A DNA stretch of 64,000 nucleotides from Mycobacterium sp. 236(2023) (GCF_029623955.1 NZ_JARSBP010000003.1:744001-808000), one strand, 5' to 3'; shown: positions 47,217 to 57,970, counted from the stretch's first letter. Translations and numbers: made by a program. The notes: generated by a model not told the origin, from the letters alone.

Positions 47217-49088
47217 TCAGGACCGCAGGATCGGCCCCAGGGCGTCGAGAACGGCGGGATCTTCGATCGTCGACGGCACCGGTTCGTCACGTCCTGCCGC
47301 GAGCCCCCGCATCGTCTTGCGCAGGATCTTGCCGGAGCGGGTCTTCGGCAGCGCCGGGACGACGTCGACGAGCTTGAACGCCGCCACCGCGCCGATCTCG
47401 TCGCGGACCAGCTTGACGAGTTCGTCGGTGAGACCCTCGGTGGACGCACCGGACTTGACGACGACGAGCCCGCGTGGCGCTTGCCCCTTGATGTCGTCGG
47501 CGACACCGATCACGGCGCATTCGGCGACGGCCGGGTGGGTCGCCAGCACCTCCTCGATGGCGCCGGTGGAGAGGCGGTGGCCCGCGACGTTGATGACGTC
47601 GTCGATGCGGCCCATGACGAACAGGTAGCTGTCGTCGTCGAAGTGGCCGCCGTCACCGGTCAGGTAATAGCCGGGGTATTCGGTCAGGTAGGACGCCTGA
47701 TAGCGGTCTTGGGCGTTCCACAGCGTCGGCAGGGTGCCGGGCGGCAGCGGCAGCCGGATGCAGATCGCCCCTTCCTTGCCGGGGGCGCAGTCGTGGCCCT
47801 GCTCGTCGAGGATGCGGACGTCGAAGCCGGGCATCGGGACGGTGGGGGAGCCCGCTTTGACCGGAAGTTGTTCGGCGCCCATCGGATTGGCGGCAATCGG
47901 CCATCCGGTCTCGGTCTGCCACCAGTGGTCGATGACGGGGATGCCGAGCTTCTCCGACGCCCAGTGGTAGGTGTCGGGGTCGAGGCGTTCGCCGGCCAGG
48001 AACAGATACTTCAGGCTGGACAGGTCATAGCCCTCGACGTACTTGCCCTCCGGGTCTTCCTTGCGGATCGCGCGGATCGCCGTCGGCGCTGTGAACAACG
48101 CTTTGACGCCGTGTTCGGACGCGACCCGCCAGAACGCGCCCGGGTCCGGCGTCCCGACGGGCTTGCCTTCGTAGAGCACCGTGGTGGCACCCAAAAGCAG
48201 TGGGGCATAGACGATGTAGGAGTGACCGACCACCCAGCCCACGTCGGAGGCCGCCCAGAACACGTCGCCGGGTGCGGTGTCGTAGATGTGCCGCATGCTC
48301 CACAGCAGCGCGACGGCGTGGCCGCCGTTGTCGCGGACGATGCCCTTCGGCTTGCCGGTGGTGCCCGACGTGTAGAGCACGTAGAGCGGATCGGTGGCGG
48401 CGACGGGCACCGGGTCGACGGGCTCCGCGCCCGCCATGGCGTCGTCCCACGACAGATCCCGGCCGTCGACGAGGTCGCACTGCAGCCGATCGCGTTGCAC
48501 CACAACGCAATGCTTCGGTGGATGCTTGGTCATGCCGATCGCGGCGTCGAGCATCGGCTTGTATTCGACGGTGCGGGTGGGCTCGATGCCGCAGGACGCG
48601 GACACGATCACCGTCGGCCGAACGTCGTCGATGCGGACCGCGAGTTCGTGGGGGGCGAAGCCGCCGAACACCACGGAGTGCACGGCGCCGAGACGGGCGC
48701 AGGCCAGCATCGCGATGACGGCCTCGGGGATCATCGGCATGTAGATGACGACGCGGTCGCCCTTGCCGACGCCGAGGGCGCGCAACGCTCCGGCGAAGCG
48801 CGCGGTCTGGTCGAGCAGTTCGGCATAGGTGTAGGTGCGCTTGGTGTCGGTGACGGCCGAGTCGTAGATGAGTGCTGGCTGCTCGGCGCGGCCGTTTTCG
48901 ACGTGGCGGTCCAGGGCGTTGGCACACGTGTTCAGCTCGGCGTCCGGGAACCAGCGGTAGAACGGCGCCTGGCTGTCGTCGAGGATGCGCTGCGGGGCTC
49001 GGGTCCAGGTCACGGCGGTGGCCGCGTCGGCCCAGAAGCTTTCAGGGTCGGTGATGCTGGCATCGAAGAGGTCGCGGTACCCGGGCAT
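47217..49088 (-). CDS. prpE: Propionyl-CoA synthetase-type acyl-CoA ligase
   Basis: 623 residues from ATG 49088; a longer open frame upstream runs into the divergent gene and is excluded. ANL enzyme of the acetyl/propionyl-CoA synthetase group: PDAELNTCANALDRHV, P-loop VLYTSGTTGKPKGIVRDNGG, WWQTETGWPIA, YLTGDGGHFDDD, and the regulatory Lys in PKTRSGKILRKTMR, which is acetylated in related enzymes. The NGGHAVALLWSM segment is that of PrpE-like rather than Acs proteins. Routes propionate into propionyl-CoA, a branch important for methylmalonyl lipids. Leaderless -10 box 6 nt upstream. Confidence 0.92.
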   Translation of the reverse strand: MPGYRDLFDASITDPESFWADAATAVTWTRAPQRILDDSQAPFYRWFPDAELNTCANALDRHVENGRAEQPALIYDSAVTDTKRTYTYAELLDQTARFAGALRALGVGKGDRVVIYMPMIPEAVIAMLACARLGAVHSVVFGGFAPHELAVRIDDVRPTVIVSASCGIEPTRTVEYKPMLDAAIGMTKHPPKHCVVVQRDRLQCDLVDGRDLSWDDAMAGAEPVDPVPVAATDPLYVLYTSGTTGKPKGIVRDNGGHAVALLWSMRHIYDTAPGDVFWAASDVGWVVGHSYIVYAPLLLGATTVLYEGKPVGTPDPGAFWRVASEHGVKALFTAPTAIRAIRKEDPEGKYVEGYDLSSLKYLFLAGERLDPDTYHWASEKLGIPVIDHWWQTETGWPIAANPMGAEQLPVKAGSPTVPMPGFDVRILDEQGHDCAPGKEGAICIRLPLPPGTLPTLWNAQDRYQASYLTEYPGYYLTGDGGHFDDDSYLFVMGRIDDVINVAGHRLSTGAIEEVLATHPAVAECAVIGVADDIKGQAPRGLVVVKSGASTEGLTDELVKLVRDEIGAVAAFKLVDVVPALPKTRSGKILRKTMRGLAAGRDEPVPSTIEDPAVLDALGPILRS

Positions 49089-49094
49089 AGCAGC

Positions 49095-49118
49095 ACCGTA
49101 GACCCTTCGGGCTAGTCT
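49095..49118. promoter_or_regulatory. Divergent leaderless promoters of prpE and the hydrolase
   Basis: Minus strand: TACGGT (49100-49095), 6 nt, ATG 49088. Plus strand: TAGTCT (49113-49118), 7 nt, ATG 49126. The two start codons are only 37 bp apart. Confidence 0.55.
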
Positions 49119-49125
49119 CTGGGCC

Positions 49126-49998
49126 ATGACGAACCAACCCCCGCCAATCGGAGGGGTGCGCAGGCGCCACGTCACTGCCAACGGGGTCAATTTCCACGTG
49201 ACAGAGGCGGGTCCGGAGGACGGCAGGCCCGTCCTGGCGCTGCACGGCTGGCCCCAGCACCATTGGGTGTACCGGGACCTGCTGGCCGACCCTCCCGCTG
49301 GCCTGCGCATGATCGCTCCCGACCTGCCCGGCTATGGATGGTCCGGGCCGCCGCCGCACCGCTGGGCGAAGGAGGATGTCGCCAGTGATCTGGTGGCCTT
49401 GGTGGATGCGCTCGGACTCGGGAAGTTTCTGCTCGTCGGCCACGACTGGGGCGGTTACATCGGACACCTGCTGACGCTGCGGATCCCCGAGCGCATCGAC
49501 GCGTATCTGTCGCTCAACATCGCCCACCCGTGGGTGACGCCGAAGGCGTTGGCGCCGCACCTGTGGCGGTTCCTGCTGTATCAACCGGTGGTGGCGGCCT
49601 TCGGTGTTCCGCTGCAGCAGCGCACCAAGTATTTGGAGAAGGTGGTGTTCCGGGCGGCGGCCCCGAACCTGGACCCGGTGACGGCGCGGATCTACGCCGA
49701 CCGATTCCGTGATCCCGTCGTGGCCCGCACGGCGCGCGACACCTATCGGACCTTCCTGCTGAAAGAGGTTCCGGCGTCGGTGCGCAACGGCGAGCGACGG
49801 TGGTCGACGGTGCCGACGCGGGTGCTGTTCGGCGGTGCCGACACGGCCATCCACCCGGATCTGGCCGCGGCCGAGACCGCGCGCGCCGACGACTACCAGA
49901 TCGAGGTCGTCGAGGGCGGGCACTTCATCGCTGACGAGCAGCCACATCTGGTGCGCGCCAAGTTGATTGCGCTGGCCGAGGAGTTCCCGGCCCGCTAG
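49126..49998 (+). CDS. Epoxide-hydrolase-like alpha/beta hydrolase
   Basis: 290 residues. Oxyanion motif LHGWPQHHWVY and the nucleophile elbow GHDWGG, where Asp is the nucleophile as in epoxide hydrolases and haloalkane dehalogenases; the C-terminal His is in EGGHFIADEQP and the acid probably in FGGADTAIHP. Haloalkane dehalogenases would need a Trp after the Asp, which is also present (DWGG), so both are possible, but overall pattern favours epoxide hydrolase. Cytosolic. Convergent with kdpE 7 bp away. Confidence 0.87.
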   Translation: MTNQPPPIGGVRRRHVTANGVNFHVTEAGPEDGRPVLALHGWPQHHWVYRDLLADPPAGLRMIAPDLPGYGWSGPPPHRWAKEDVASDLVALVDALGLGKFLLVGHDWGGYIGHLLTLRIPERIDAYLSLNIAHPWVTPKALAPHLWRFLLYQPVVAAFGVPLQQRTKYLEKVVFRAAAPNLDPVTARIYADRFRDPVVARTARDTYRTFLLKEVPASVRNGERRWSTVPTRVLFGGADTAIHPDLAAAETARADDYQIEVVEGGHFIADEQPHLVRAKLIALAEEFPAR

Positions 49999-50005
49999 CT
50001 TGCGC

Positions 50006-50701
50006 TCACTGCTGGAAGCGGTAGCCCATGCCCGCCTCGGTGAGCAGATGCACCGGGTGGGCCGGGTCGTCTTCGAGCTTGCGGCGCAGCTGCGCCAAAT
50101 AGACTCGCAGATAGTGCGTTTCCTTGGCGTAGGCGGGTCCCCACACCTCTTTGAGCAGTTCTTCGCGACCCACCAATTTGCCGCGGTTGCGCACCAGCAT
50201 CTCGAGCATGCCCCACTCGGTCGGGGTCAGATGAACTTCGGCGCCGCTCTTGGTGACCTTCTTGGCGGACAGGTCGACGGTGAACGACGACGTCTCGATC
50301 ACCGGTTCGTCGGTCTCGGCGGCCGCCGCACCACGACGCACGGCGGCGCGGAGGCGAGCCAGGAATTCGTCCATGCCAAAGGGTTTGGTGACGTAGTCGT
50401 CGGCGCCGGCGTCGAGTGCCTCGACTTTGTCCGAGGAATCGCTGCGTGCCGACAGCACGATGACGGGGGCGGTCAGCCATCCACGCAGGCCGCCGAGCAC
50501 GTCGATGCCCGACATGTCGGGCAGGCCGAGGTCGAGGACCACGACATCCGGTTTGTGGTCAGCGGCGATCCGCAGCGCGTCGGTGCCGGTGGCCGCGGTG
50601 TGCACCTCGTAGCCGCGCACCGACAGGTTGATCCGCAAGGCGCGCAGGATCTGTGGCTCGTCGTCGATGACGAGCACGCGGGTCTTGGGAGGTGTGGTCA
50701 T
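50006..50701 (-). CDS. kdpE: KdpE response regulator
   Basis: 231 residues. OmpR-type regulator of potassium uptake: receiver domain with phospho-acceptor D57 in VVVLDLGLPD and K in TKPFGMDE, then winged-helix DNA-binding domain (LTPTEWGMLEMLVRNRGKLV, RVYLAQLRRKLE). Overlaps kdpD as ATGA (50698-50701). Last gene of the kdp operon. Confidence 0.97.
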   Translation of the reverse strand: MTTPPKTRVLVIDDEPQILRALRINLSVRGYEVHTAATGTDALRIAADHKPDVVVLDLGLPDMSGIDVLGGLRGWLTAPVIVLSARSDSSDKVEALDAGADDYVTKPFGMDEFLARLRAAVRRGAAAAETDEPVIETSSFTVDLSAKKVTKSGAEVHLTPTEWGMLEMLVRNRGKLVGREELLKEVWGPAYAKETHYLRVYLAQLRRKLEDDPAHPVHLLTEAGMGYRFQQ

Positions 50702-53211
50702 GCTGGCGCCAAGTCTATTTCGACGGTGAGCCCGCCGCCGGGGGTGTCGCCGGCGGAGATGGTGCCGCCCATTGCTTCGACGAAGCCGCGTGCGACCGAT
50801 AAACCGAGGCCGACACCGGTGGTGTTGTCGTGGTCGCCGAGGCGCTGGAACGGTGCGAACAGTTCGGTTTCGGCGCCGCGCGCGATGCCGGGGCCTTCGT
50901 CGGCGACGGCGATCAGCACCCGGTCGGCGATGGTGCCCGCCGTCACCCGGATCGGACCGTCGTCGGCGTACCGCAACGCGTTGTCGATCACGTTGGCCAG
51001 CACCCTTTCCAACAGGCCGCTGTCGGCCAGCACGACGGTGGCGCCCACCTCGACCTTGACGCGGTCGAGGCCCGCGCGGCTGATTCCGAGCAGTGCGCGG
51101 GGTACCGCCTCCTCGAGGTAGACCGGGCGTAGTTCGGGGCGAACCACGCCGGCCGCCAACCGCGACGAGTCGAGCAGATTGCCGACGAGCGCGGCGAGCT
51201 GGTCGACGGATTCCTCCACGGTCGCAAGCAGTTCCGCGGTGTCCTCGGGAGAGAAGCCGATGTCGTCGCTGCGCAGGCTCGACACCGCGGCCTTGGCGCC
51301 GGCCAGCGGCGTACGGAGGTCGTGGCTGACGGCCGACAGCAGTGATCGGCGCAGTTCGTCGGCCTGCGCGATGGCTTCGGCCTGGCCGGCCTCCTCGGTG
51401 AGTTCGCGCTGGCGGACCAGTCCGGCGGCCTGGTTGGCCACCGCGCCGAGCACCCGCCGGTCGCGGGCGGCGAGCTGACGTCCCGACATCAGCATCCAGA
51501 ACTCTTCCGGCGCTTCGTCTGTCCCGACCTCGATGGCGGTGTCGGCTCCGTCGACCGTCACGCAGGGATCTGTTCCTGCACAGCCTGCAACGCTGCCGTC
51601 GCGCCGGACCAGGCTGACGGACCGTTGCGAGTATGCCTCGCGGACACGCTCCAACAGGGTGTCGAGGTCGGCACCGCGCAGCACCGATCCGGCGAACAGC
51701 GCCAACAGCTCGGCTTCCCGTGCAGCGAGGCGTGATTCGCGGGCGCGGTTGGCGGCACCGTCGACAAGCACGGCGACTGCGACCGCGACGGCCAGCAGCA
51801 CGACGATGGTGACCGCGCTGTCGGGTTCGGAGATCGTGAACGTGTAGCGCGGCTCGGCCAGGAAGTAGTTGAGCAGGAATCCGGACAGGACGGCCGAAAG
51901 GGCCGCCGGTGCAACACCTCCGAGGAGCGCGACGACGAGTACGCCGATGAAGAAGATCGCACTCTCCCCACCGATACCGAGGAAACGGTCCAGCACCGTC
52001 GCCGCGGCGGCACAGATGGCCGACGGCACCACGATCGCCGCGAGCCAGGACGTCGCGTGCCGTTCGCGCGGGGTGATCCTGGCCCACAGCGAGGTTCCGC
52101 GTGCCTCGTCATGGGTGACCATGTGCACGTCGATCTTGCCGGAGTTCTGCACCACCGACGCGCCGATGCCTTCGTCGAAGATGCGCGCCCACCGCGATCG
52201 CCGGGAAGTCCCGACCACCAGCTGGGTGGCGTTCATCTCACGCGCGAAATCCAAGAGCGCAGCGGGGACGTCATCGCCGATGACGGTGTGCAGGGTGCCC
52301 CCGAGGTCAGTCGCCAGCGCGCGCACCCGGCCCATCTCCGGAGCGGATACCCCGGACAGTCCGTCGCCGCGGACGACATGGACCACCATCAGTTCGGCGC
52401 TCGACTTCGACGCGATACGCGATGCCCTGCGTACCAACGTCTCTGATTCCCGGCCGCCGGTGACGGCGACGACGACGCGTTCACGCGCCTCCCACGTCGC
52501 GGTGATCTTGTTGTCGGCCCGGTACTTCTCCAGAGCGGCGTCGACCTGATCAGCGAGCCACAGCAGTGCCAGTTCTCGCAGCGCGGTGAGGTTGCCGCGC
52601 CGGAAGTAGTTCGACAGCGCGGCATCGATGCGTTCGGGCGCGTACACGTTTCCGTGGGCGAGCCTGCGCCGCAGTGCTTCCGGGGTGATGTCGACCAGCT
52701 CGATCTGGTCGGCGGACCGGACCACTTCGTCGGGAACCTTCTCCTGCTGCTCGATGCCGGTGATCTGGGTGACGACGTCGTTGAGGCTCTCCAGGTGTTG
52801 GACGTTGACGGTGGTGACCACGGTGATGCCGGCGTCGCGCAGTTCCTCGATGTCCTGCCAGCGCTTCGGGTTTCTGCTTCCCGGTGTGTTGGTGTGCGCG
52901 AGTTCATCGACGAGCACCACCTGCGGGTTGCGGGCCAGGACGCCGTCGACGTCGAGTTCTCCGAAGCTGCGGCCGCGGTACTCGATCATCTTCGGGGCTA
53001 CGGTCTCGATGCCGTCGAACAGTTCGGCGGTCTTCTTGCGGCCGTGGGTTTCGACGACCGCGGCCACCAGGTCGGTGCCACGTTCGAGCCGGCGGTGGGC
53101 CTCACCGAGCATCGCGTAGGTCTTGCCGACGCCGGGAGCTGCGCCCAGGTAGATGCGCAGCTCCCCGCGTTTGGCGCGGTGCGGTGGTGATGCCACAGAT
53201 CCATCATCCAC
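50698..53211 (-). CDS. kdpD: KdpD sensor histidine kinase
   Basis: 837 residues from GTG 53211. Senses K+ limitation or osmotic stress and phosphorylates KdpE. Order: KdpD N-terminal domain with P-loop GAAPGVGKT and VDELAHTN (about 14-225), universal-stress-like domain (about 243-365), four membrane segments (about 388-485), GAF domain, then HisKA with H630 in AVSHDLRTPL and HATPase_c motifs NVIDNALRYA, DEGPGI, GVGLGLSVARGFVEAMGG. Full length. In M. tuberculosis kdpDE are divergent from kdpFABC; here all are on one strand with 11 bp from kdpC. Confidence 0.97.
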   Translation of the reverse strand: MDDGSVASPPHRAKRGELRIYLGAAPGVGKTYAMLGEAHRRLERGTDLVAAVVETHGRKKTAELFDGIETVAPKMIEYRGRSFGELDVDGVLARNPQVVLVDELAHTNTPGSRNPKRWQDIEELRDAGITVVTTVNVQHLESLNDVVTQITGIEQQEKVPDEVVRSADQIELVDITPEALRRRLAHGNVYAPERIDAALSNYFRRGNLTALRELALLWLADQVDAALEKYRADNKITATWEARERVVVAVTGGRESETLVRRASRIASKSSAELMVVHVVRGDGLSGVSAPEMGRVRALATDLGGTLHTVIGDDVPAALLDFAREMNATQLVVGTSRRSRWARIFDEGIGASVVQNSGKIDVHMVTHDEARGTSLWARITPRERHATSWLAAIVVPSAICAAAATVLDRFLGIGGESAIFFIGVLVVALLGGVAPAALSAVLSGFLLNYFLAEPRYTFTISEPDSAVTIVVLLAVAVAVAVLVDGAANRARESRLAAREAELLALFAGSVLRGADLDTLLERVREAYSQRSVSLVRRDGSVAGCAGTDPCVTVDGADTAIEVGTDEAPEEFWMLMSGRQLAARDRRVLGAVANQAAGLVRQRELTEEAGQAEAIAQADELRRSLLSAVSHDLRTPLAGAKAAVSSLRSDDIGFSPEDTAELLATVEESVDQLAALVGNLLDSSRLAAGVVRPELRPVYLEEAVPRALLGISRAGLDRVKVEVGATVVLADSGLLERVLANVIDNALRYADDGPIRVTAGTIADRVLIAVADEGPGIARGAETELFAPFQRLGDHDNTTGVGLGLSVARGFVEAMGGTISAGDTPGGGLTVEIDLAPA

Positions 53212-53222
53212 GGCACTGCCTC

Positions 53223-54083
53223 TCAGCGATGTGAACTGTCCAGTGCCAGGTTGAGCTCGAGCACGTTCACGGTCGGTTCACCGAGGAAGCCCAGTGCGCG
53301 TCCGTCGGTGTGCTCGGCCACCAGGGCGCGGACTTGCTCGGGGCTCTCACCGCGGGCAGCGGCGACGCGGTCGACCTGCAGGTCGGCGTAGGCGGGGGAG
53401 ATGTCGGGATCCAGCCCGCTGCCGCTGGCCGTGACGGCGTCGGCGGGCACTGCCGGATCGGATGCCGCACCATGGATCGGGACGATCTGGCCGTGCGAGA
53501 AGTCGCTGCCGTCGTTGCACTGCACCCGGACTCCCTCATAGGTGTCCAGGAACGGGGCCGCGGTGGTAGCGCACGGTTCATTGACGCTGACGACCCTGGT
53601 CGGGTGGACGACGGTGCCGGTCGCGTGACGAGGACCGATCACCGACAGCACCGCGCCGACGCCGCCGCCGGTGCAGTAAGGCCGGGTTCCGTTGACGCCG
53701 TCGAGCTCGCCGACGGCGAGGCTTCGTGAACACACCAGCGTCAGCAGGCTGGCCTTGTCGGGAGTATCGACGATGCTCTCCGGCCCCAGGTTGGACGCGC
53801 TGGTGGCCATCGGGTCGTAGCCGTCCCCGGCAGCGGATGGCCTGCCCTGGAAGTACTGCGGCAGCGGGTTGCCGTCGGCGTCGGTGTAGAGCTGGCCGAT
53901 GAGGCTGCTGCCCACGGGCGCTCCGTTGACCTCGACGATCGAGCCGTCGGCCTTGTCGGACAGCAAGGGTGCCTGGGCGATCAGCCAGACGAGCAGCGGA
54001 TAGCCGAGTCCAAGCACGACGGTGAAGACGAGCAGCGCGCGCAGCGCCGCCCAATGCTGGCGAATGATGCTGGAGATCAACAT
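53223..54083 (-). CDS. kdpC: KdpC, K+-transporting ATPase subunit C, with long Cys-containing insert
   Basis: 286 residues, about 95 longer than the usual 190. One N-terminal membrane helix (about 17-37), then the extracytoplasmic domain: SLIGQ, PQYFQGRPSA, SNLGPES and, after the extra stretch, VTASGSGLDPDISPAYADLQVDRVAAAR (family core, given in part) and NVLELNLALD. Residues about 104-210 are an insert with four Cys (118, 137, 171, 189) that could form two disulfides outside the membrane. KdpC helps couple KdpB to KdpA. One base separates it from kdpB. Confidence 0.95.
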   Translation of the reverse strand: MLISSIIRQHWAALRALLVFTVVLGLGYPLLVWLIAQAPLLSDKADGSIVEVNGAPVGSSLIGQLYTDADGNPLPQYFQGRPSAAGDGYDPMATSASNLGPESIVDTPDKASLLTLVCSRSLAVGELDGVNGTRPYCTGGGVGAVLSVIGPRHATGTVVHPTRVVSVNEPCATTAAPFLDTYEGVRVQCNDGSDFSHGQIVPIHGAASDPAVPADAVTASGSGLDPDISPAYADLQVDRVAAARGESPEQVRALVAEHTDGRALGFLGEPTVNVLELNLALDSSHR

Positions 54084-54084
54084 G

Positions 54085-56214
54085 TCACATTCCTGGGAAG
54101 AGTTGGATGACGAGGTCGATGGCTTTGATGCCGAGGAACGGAGCGATGATCCCGCCGAGTCCGAAGATGTAGAGGTTGCGGCTCAATAGCTTCGATGCGC
54201 TGCTCGGGGTGTAGCGAACACCTTTGAGAGCCAACGGGATCAGCGCGATGATGACGATCGCGTTGAAGATCACCGCGGACAGGATCGCCGACTGCGGGCT
54301 GTGCAGCCGCATGATGTTCAGCAGATCCAGCCCGGGGAAGAGGCCGACGAACAGGGCCGGAATGATCGCGAAGTATTTCGCGATGTCGTTGGCGATGGAG
54401 AAGGTCGTCAGCGCACCGCGGGTGATCAGCAGTTGCTTGCCGATCTCCACGATCTCGATGAGCTTGGTCGGGTCGGAGTCGAGGTCGACCATGTTGCCAG
54501 CCTCTTTGGCTGCCGACGTGCCGGTGTTCATCGCGACGCCGACGTCGGCCTGGGCCAGCGCGGGCGCGTCGTTGGTGCCGTCGCCGGTCATCGCGACCAG
54601 CCGGCCACCGGCCTGCTCCTTCTTGATCAACGCCATCTTGTCTTCCGGCGTCGCTTCGGCGAGGAAGTCGTCGACACCGGCTTCGTCGGCAATCGCCTTG
54701 GCGGTCAACGGATTGTCGCCGGTGATCATCACGGTGCGGATACCCATGCGGCGCATCTCGTCGAAACGCTCCCGCATGCCCTGCTTGACGACGTCCTTGA
54801 GGTGGATGACACCCAGCACCGTGGCGCGCCCGTCGCGCACCTCGCCGACGGCGAGCGGCGTACCGCCCGCCGCGGAGATGCCGTCCACGATCTGGCCGAG
54901 CTCAGTGGGTACCGTGCCGCCCTGCGAGCGCACCCATTCGGCGACCGCGCTTGTCGCCCCCTTGCGGAGAAGGTGGCTGTCGATGTCGACACCGGACATC
55001 CTTGTGGTGGCGGTGAATTCGATCCAGGTGGCGTTGGTCAGCTCGCCGGGGGTGCGCTCCCGAAGCCCGAACTGCTGTTTGGCGAACACGACGATCGACC
55101 GGCCCTCAGGCGTCTCGTCGGCCAGGCTGGACAGCTGGGCTGCGTCGGCGAGCGCCTCAGGCGTCACACCGGAGAGAGGCACGAACTCCGAAGCCTGCCG
55201 GTTGCCGAGCGTGATGGTGCCGGTCTTGTCGAGCAGCAGCGTGTTCACGTCTCCTGCCGCTTCGACGGCCCGACCCGACATGGCCAGCACGTTGCGCTGC
55301 ACGAGCCGGTCCATGCCCGCAATACCGATCGCGCTGAGCAGCGCGCCGATGGTCGTCGGGATGAGGCAGACCAGCAGCGCGACCATGACGATGCCGGTGA
55401 CACCATTGCTGTCCAGCGCGAGGCTGTCGGCGACGCCGGGATTGTTCATCTTCGAGTAGATCGCCAGCGGTTGCAGGGTCGCGACGGCGAACACGAAGAT
55501 GATCGTCAGCGACGCCAGCAGGATGTTGAGGGCGATCTCGTTGGGCGTCTTCTGACGATTGGCCCCTTCGACGAGCGCGATCATCCGGTCGATGAAGCTG
55601 TCGCCGGGCTTCTGCGTGATCTTGACGACGATGCGGTCGGACAGCACCGTGGTGCCGCCGGTCACGGCCGAGCGGTCGCCACCCGACTCGCGGATGACAG
55701 GCGCGGATTCACCCGTGATCGCCGATTCGTCCACCGACGCAATGCCTTCGACCACGTCACCGTCGCCGGGGATGGTCTGGCCGGCTTCGACGACGACGAT
55801 GTCGCCCTGTTGCAGCAGCGGGGCCGCAACATCCTCTTCGGCGCCGCTTGCGGTGAGGCGGCGGGCCATGGTGTCGGTCTTGGCCTTGCGCAGGCTCGCT
55901 GCCTGCGCCTTGCCGCGTCCTTCGGCGACGGCCTCGGCGAGGTTGGCGAAAACAACGGTGAGCCAGAGCCACACGACGATCAACCACGCGAACAACGACG
56001 GGTCGACGAACGCCAGGATGGTGCTCCATACGGCGCCGAGCTCGACGATGAACATGACGGGGTTTCGCCACAGCGTGCGCGGGTCGAGCTTGCGGACGGC
56101 CTCCGGGGTTGCCTTCCACAGCATCTTCGGGTCGAGCAGACCGCCGGAGAATTTTCCGGATTGTTCAGCCGCCGAGTGCAATCGACGCGCGGTTTCGATG
56201 GTGGTGACGGTCAT
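54085..56214 (-). CDS. kdpB: KdpB, P-type ATPase subunit of the Kdp K+ pump
   Basis: 709 residues. Catalytic subunit that hydrolyses ATP to drive K+ uptake through KdpA. Phosphorylated Asp D329 in [13 protein letters not shown] actuator motif with S170, which in E. coli is an inhibitory phosphorylation site, [19 protein letters not shown] hinge, and about seven membrane helices. Starts at ATG 56214 overlapping kdpA as ATGA. Normal length. Confidence 0.98.
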   Translation of the reverse strand: MTVTTIETARRLHSAAEQSGKFSGGLLDPKMLWKATPEAVRKLDPRTLWRNPVMFIVELGAVWSTILAFVDPSLFAWLIVVWLWLTVVFANLAEAVAEGRGKAQAASLRKAKTDTMARRLTASGAEEDVAAPLLQQGDIVVVEAGQTIPGDGDVVEGIASVDESAITGESAPVIRESGGDRSAVTGGTTVLSDRIVVKITQKPGDSFIDRMIALVEGANRQKTPNEIALNILLASLTIIFVFAVATLQPLAIYSKMNNPGVADSLALDSNGVTGIVMVALLVCLIPTTIGALLSAIGIAGMDRLVQRNVLAMSGRAVEAAGDVNTLLLDKTGTITLGNRQASEFVPLSGVTPEALADAAQLSSLADETPEGRSIVVFAKQQFGLRERTPGELTNATWIEFTATTRMSGVDIDSHLLRKGATSAVAEWVRSQGGTVPTELGQIVDGISAAGGTPLAVGEVRDGRATVLGVIHLKDVVKQGMRERFDEMRRMGIRTVMITGDNPLTAKAIADEAGVDDFLAEATPEDKMALIKKEQAGGRLVAMTGDGTNDAPALAQADVGVAMNTGTSAAKEAGNMVDLDSDPTKLIEIVEIGKQLLITRGALTTFSIANDIAKYFAIIPALFVGLFPGLDLLNIMRLHSPQSAILSAVIFNAIVIIALIPLALKGVRYTPSSASKLLSRNLYIFGLGGIIAPFLGIKAIDLVIQLFPGM

Positions 56215-57884
56215 GAATGGATTCCTTCAGCGAGGGGTCCCAGCGCGAGCATGGGAAGGAAGGTGAGGGCGACCAGGATCAGAGTGACGCCCGCGACCAT
56301 GCCGACGAACTGTGGTCGGTGGGTGGGAAGCGTGCCGACGGATTCCGGTGTCCTGCCTTGTCTGGCCAACGCACCGGCGAGCGCCAGGGCGACGATGATC
56401 GGCAGGAACCGTCCGAGAAGCATGGCGATCCCGAGCGCCGTGTTGTACCAGGGGGTGTTGACGCTGATGCCGGCGAACGCCGAGCCGTTGTTGTTACCGG
56501 CCGAGGTGAAGGCGTAGAGCACTTCGGACAATCCGTGGGGGCCGGTGTTGAGCATGCTGGCACGTTGCTCGGGCATCGCCATTGCCGTGGCGGTTCCGGT
56601 CAGCACGATCAGCGGTGTGATCAGGAAGTACGTTGCGGCCAGCTTGATTTCGCGCGGTGTGATCTTCTTGCCGAGGTATTCCGGTGTCCTGCCCACCATG
56701 AGACCCGCGACGAACACGGTGATGACCGCGAGGATGAGCATGCCGTAGAGGCCCGAACCGACACCGCCGGGGGCGACCTCGCCGAGCATCATGTTGAACA
56801 TCGTCATCATTCCGCCGAGGCTGGTGTACGAGTCGTGGAACGAGTTCACCGCACCGGTGGACGTCAGGGTCGTCGAGGCGGCAAAGATCGCCGAATCGGC
56901 AACGCCGAAGCGCTGTTCCACGCCTTCCATCGATCCGCCGACGGCCGTCGGGACAGTTCCGTGGGCCTGCAACTGGAACAGCATGGTGAGGCTGACGCTG
57001 ATCACGGCGATGACCGACATCACGGCGACGATCGCGTACCCCTGCTTAGGGCTGCCGACCGTTCGGCCGAACATCCGCGGCATCGAGAAGGCGATCACCA
57101 GCAGCAGGAAGTTCTCGATCCAGTTCGTCCACGCCGTCGGATTCTCGAACGGGTGTGCCGAGTTGGCGTTGAAGAATCCGCCGCCGTTGGTGCCGAGTTC
57201 CTTGATGACTTCCTGGCTGGCCACGGGACCGCCGGGGATGGTCTGCGTCCCACCCGCGATGGTGTTGACGACCTGGTCGTGCAGGGCGAAGTTCTGGATG
57301 ACGCCGCCGGCGACCAGGATGACAGCCCCAATGATGGAGATCGGCAACAGAATTCGGAACGATCCGCGTACGAGGTCGACCCAGAAGTTGCCCAGTTCAC
57401 CGGTGCTGCGGCGGGCCAGGCCCCGCACGAATGCGGCGGCGACGGCCATACCGACAGCAGCGGACACGAAGTTCTGCACAGAAAGGCCCGCCATCTGAAC
57501 CAGGTGCCCCTGCGTGGATTCACCGGAGTACGCCTGCCAGTTGGTGTTGGTCACGAAGCTGATGGCGGTGTTCCACGCCAGCTCCGGCGTCATCTCGGTA
57601 CCGGGATCGGTCAGCGCCAGCGGAAGCTTGCCCTGGACCAATTGGAAGATGAACAGGAACAGGACGCTCACCGCCGAGAAAGCCAGGACGCTGCGCGCGT
57701 AGGCGCCCCAGGTCTGCTCGGCCTCGGGGTCGGCGCCGATCAGGCGGTAGACGACACTCTCGGCGCGCAAATCCTTGGTCGAGGAGTACACGCGGTACAT
57801 GTAGTCGCCGAGCAGCACGTGAACAGCCGCCAAGGCAACGATGAGGGAGAGCAGAAACAGAATCCCTGCCGTAGAGGTGCTCAC
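56211..57884 (-). CDS. kdpA: KdpA, K+-binding channel-like subunit
   Basis: 557 residues from GTG 57884. SKT-superfamily subunit forming the selectivity filter. Ten hydrophobic segments; filter-type loops [33 protein letters not shown], the [12 protein letters not shown] segment and [12 protein letters not shown] are visible. Overlaps kdpF by one base and kdpB by 4. Confidence 0.98.
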   Translation of the reverse strand: MSTSTAGILFLLSLIVALAAVHVLLGDYMYRVYSSTKDLRAESVVYRLIGADPEAEQTWGAYARSVLAFSAVSVLFLFIFQLVQGKLPLALTDPGTEMTPELAWNTAISFVTNTNWQAYSGESTQGHLVQMAGLSVQNFVSAAVGMAVAAAFVRGLARRSTGELGNFWVDLVRGSFRILLPISIIGAVILVAGGVIQNFALHDQVVNTIAGGTQTIPGGPVASQEVIKELGTNGGGFFNANSAHPFENPTAWTNWIENFLLLVIAFSMPRMFGRTVGSPKQGYAIVAVMSVIAVISVSLTMLFQLQAHGTVPTAVGGSMEGVEQRFGVADSAIFAASTTLTSTGAVNSFHDSYTSLGGMMTMFNMMLGEVAPGGVGSGLYGMLILAVITVFVAGLMVGRTPEYLGKKITPREIKLAATYFLITPLIVLTGTATAMAMPEQRASMLNTGPHGLSEVLYAFTSAGNNNGSAFAGISVNTPWYNTALGIAMLLGRFLPIIVALALAGALARQGRTPESVGTLPTHRPQFVGMVAGVTLILVALTFLPMLALGPLAEGIHS

Positions 57885-57970
57885 TAAAACCTCTCGGGGA
57901 ACAGCAGGGAGGCGAACAGAAACACGGCGATCACGGCGGCGAGGCCCAAGCCGATCAGGTTCTGGGTCAC
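57884..57970 (-). CDS. kdpF: KdpF, small stabilising subunit
   Basis: 28 residues, GTG 57970 to TAG 57884, too short for most gene finders. A single membrane helix ([19 protein letters not shown]) ending PERF, the KdpF pattern. Stabilises the KdpABC complex. Its GTG overlaps the stop of another small ORF upstream (GTGA) and its stop overlaps the kdpA start. Confidence 0.93.
   Translation of the reverse strand: MTQNLIGLGLAAVIAVFLFASLLFPERF

Noticed and set aside
50006..52087. A 693-codon frame that looks like a fusion ending in KdpE
   Set aside because: The part upstream of 50701 is an out-of-frame reading of kdpD; only the last 231 codons match a protein family and they start at ATG 50701.
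54301..57887. Two long plus-strand frames (about 738 and 556 codons) opposite kdpB and kdpA
   Set aside because: Antisense shadows of well-conserved kdp genes, no motif, His/Asp/Arg-rich composition.
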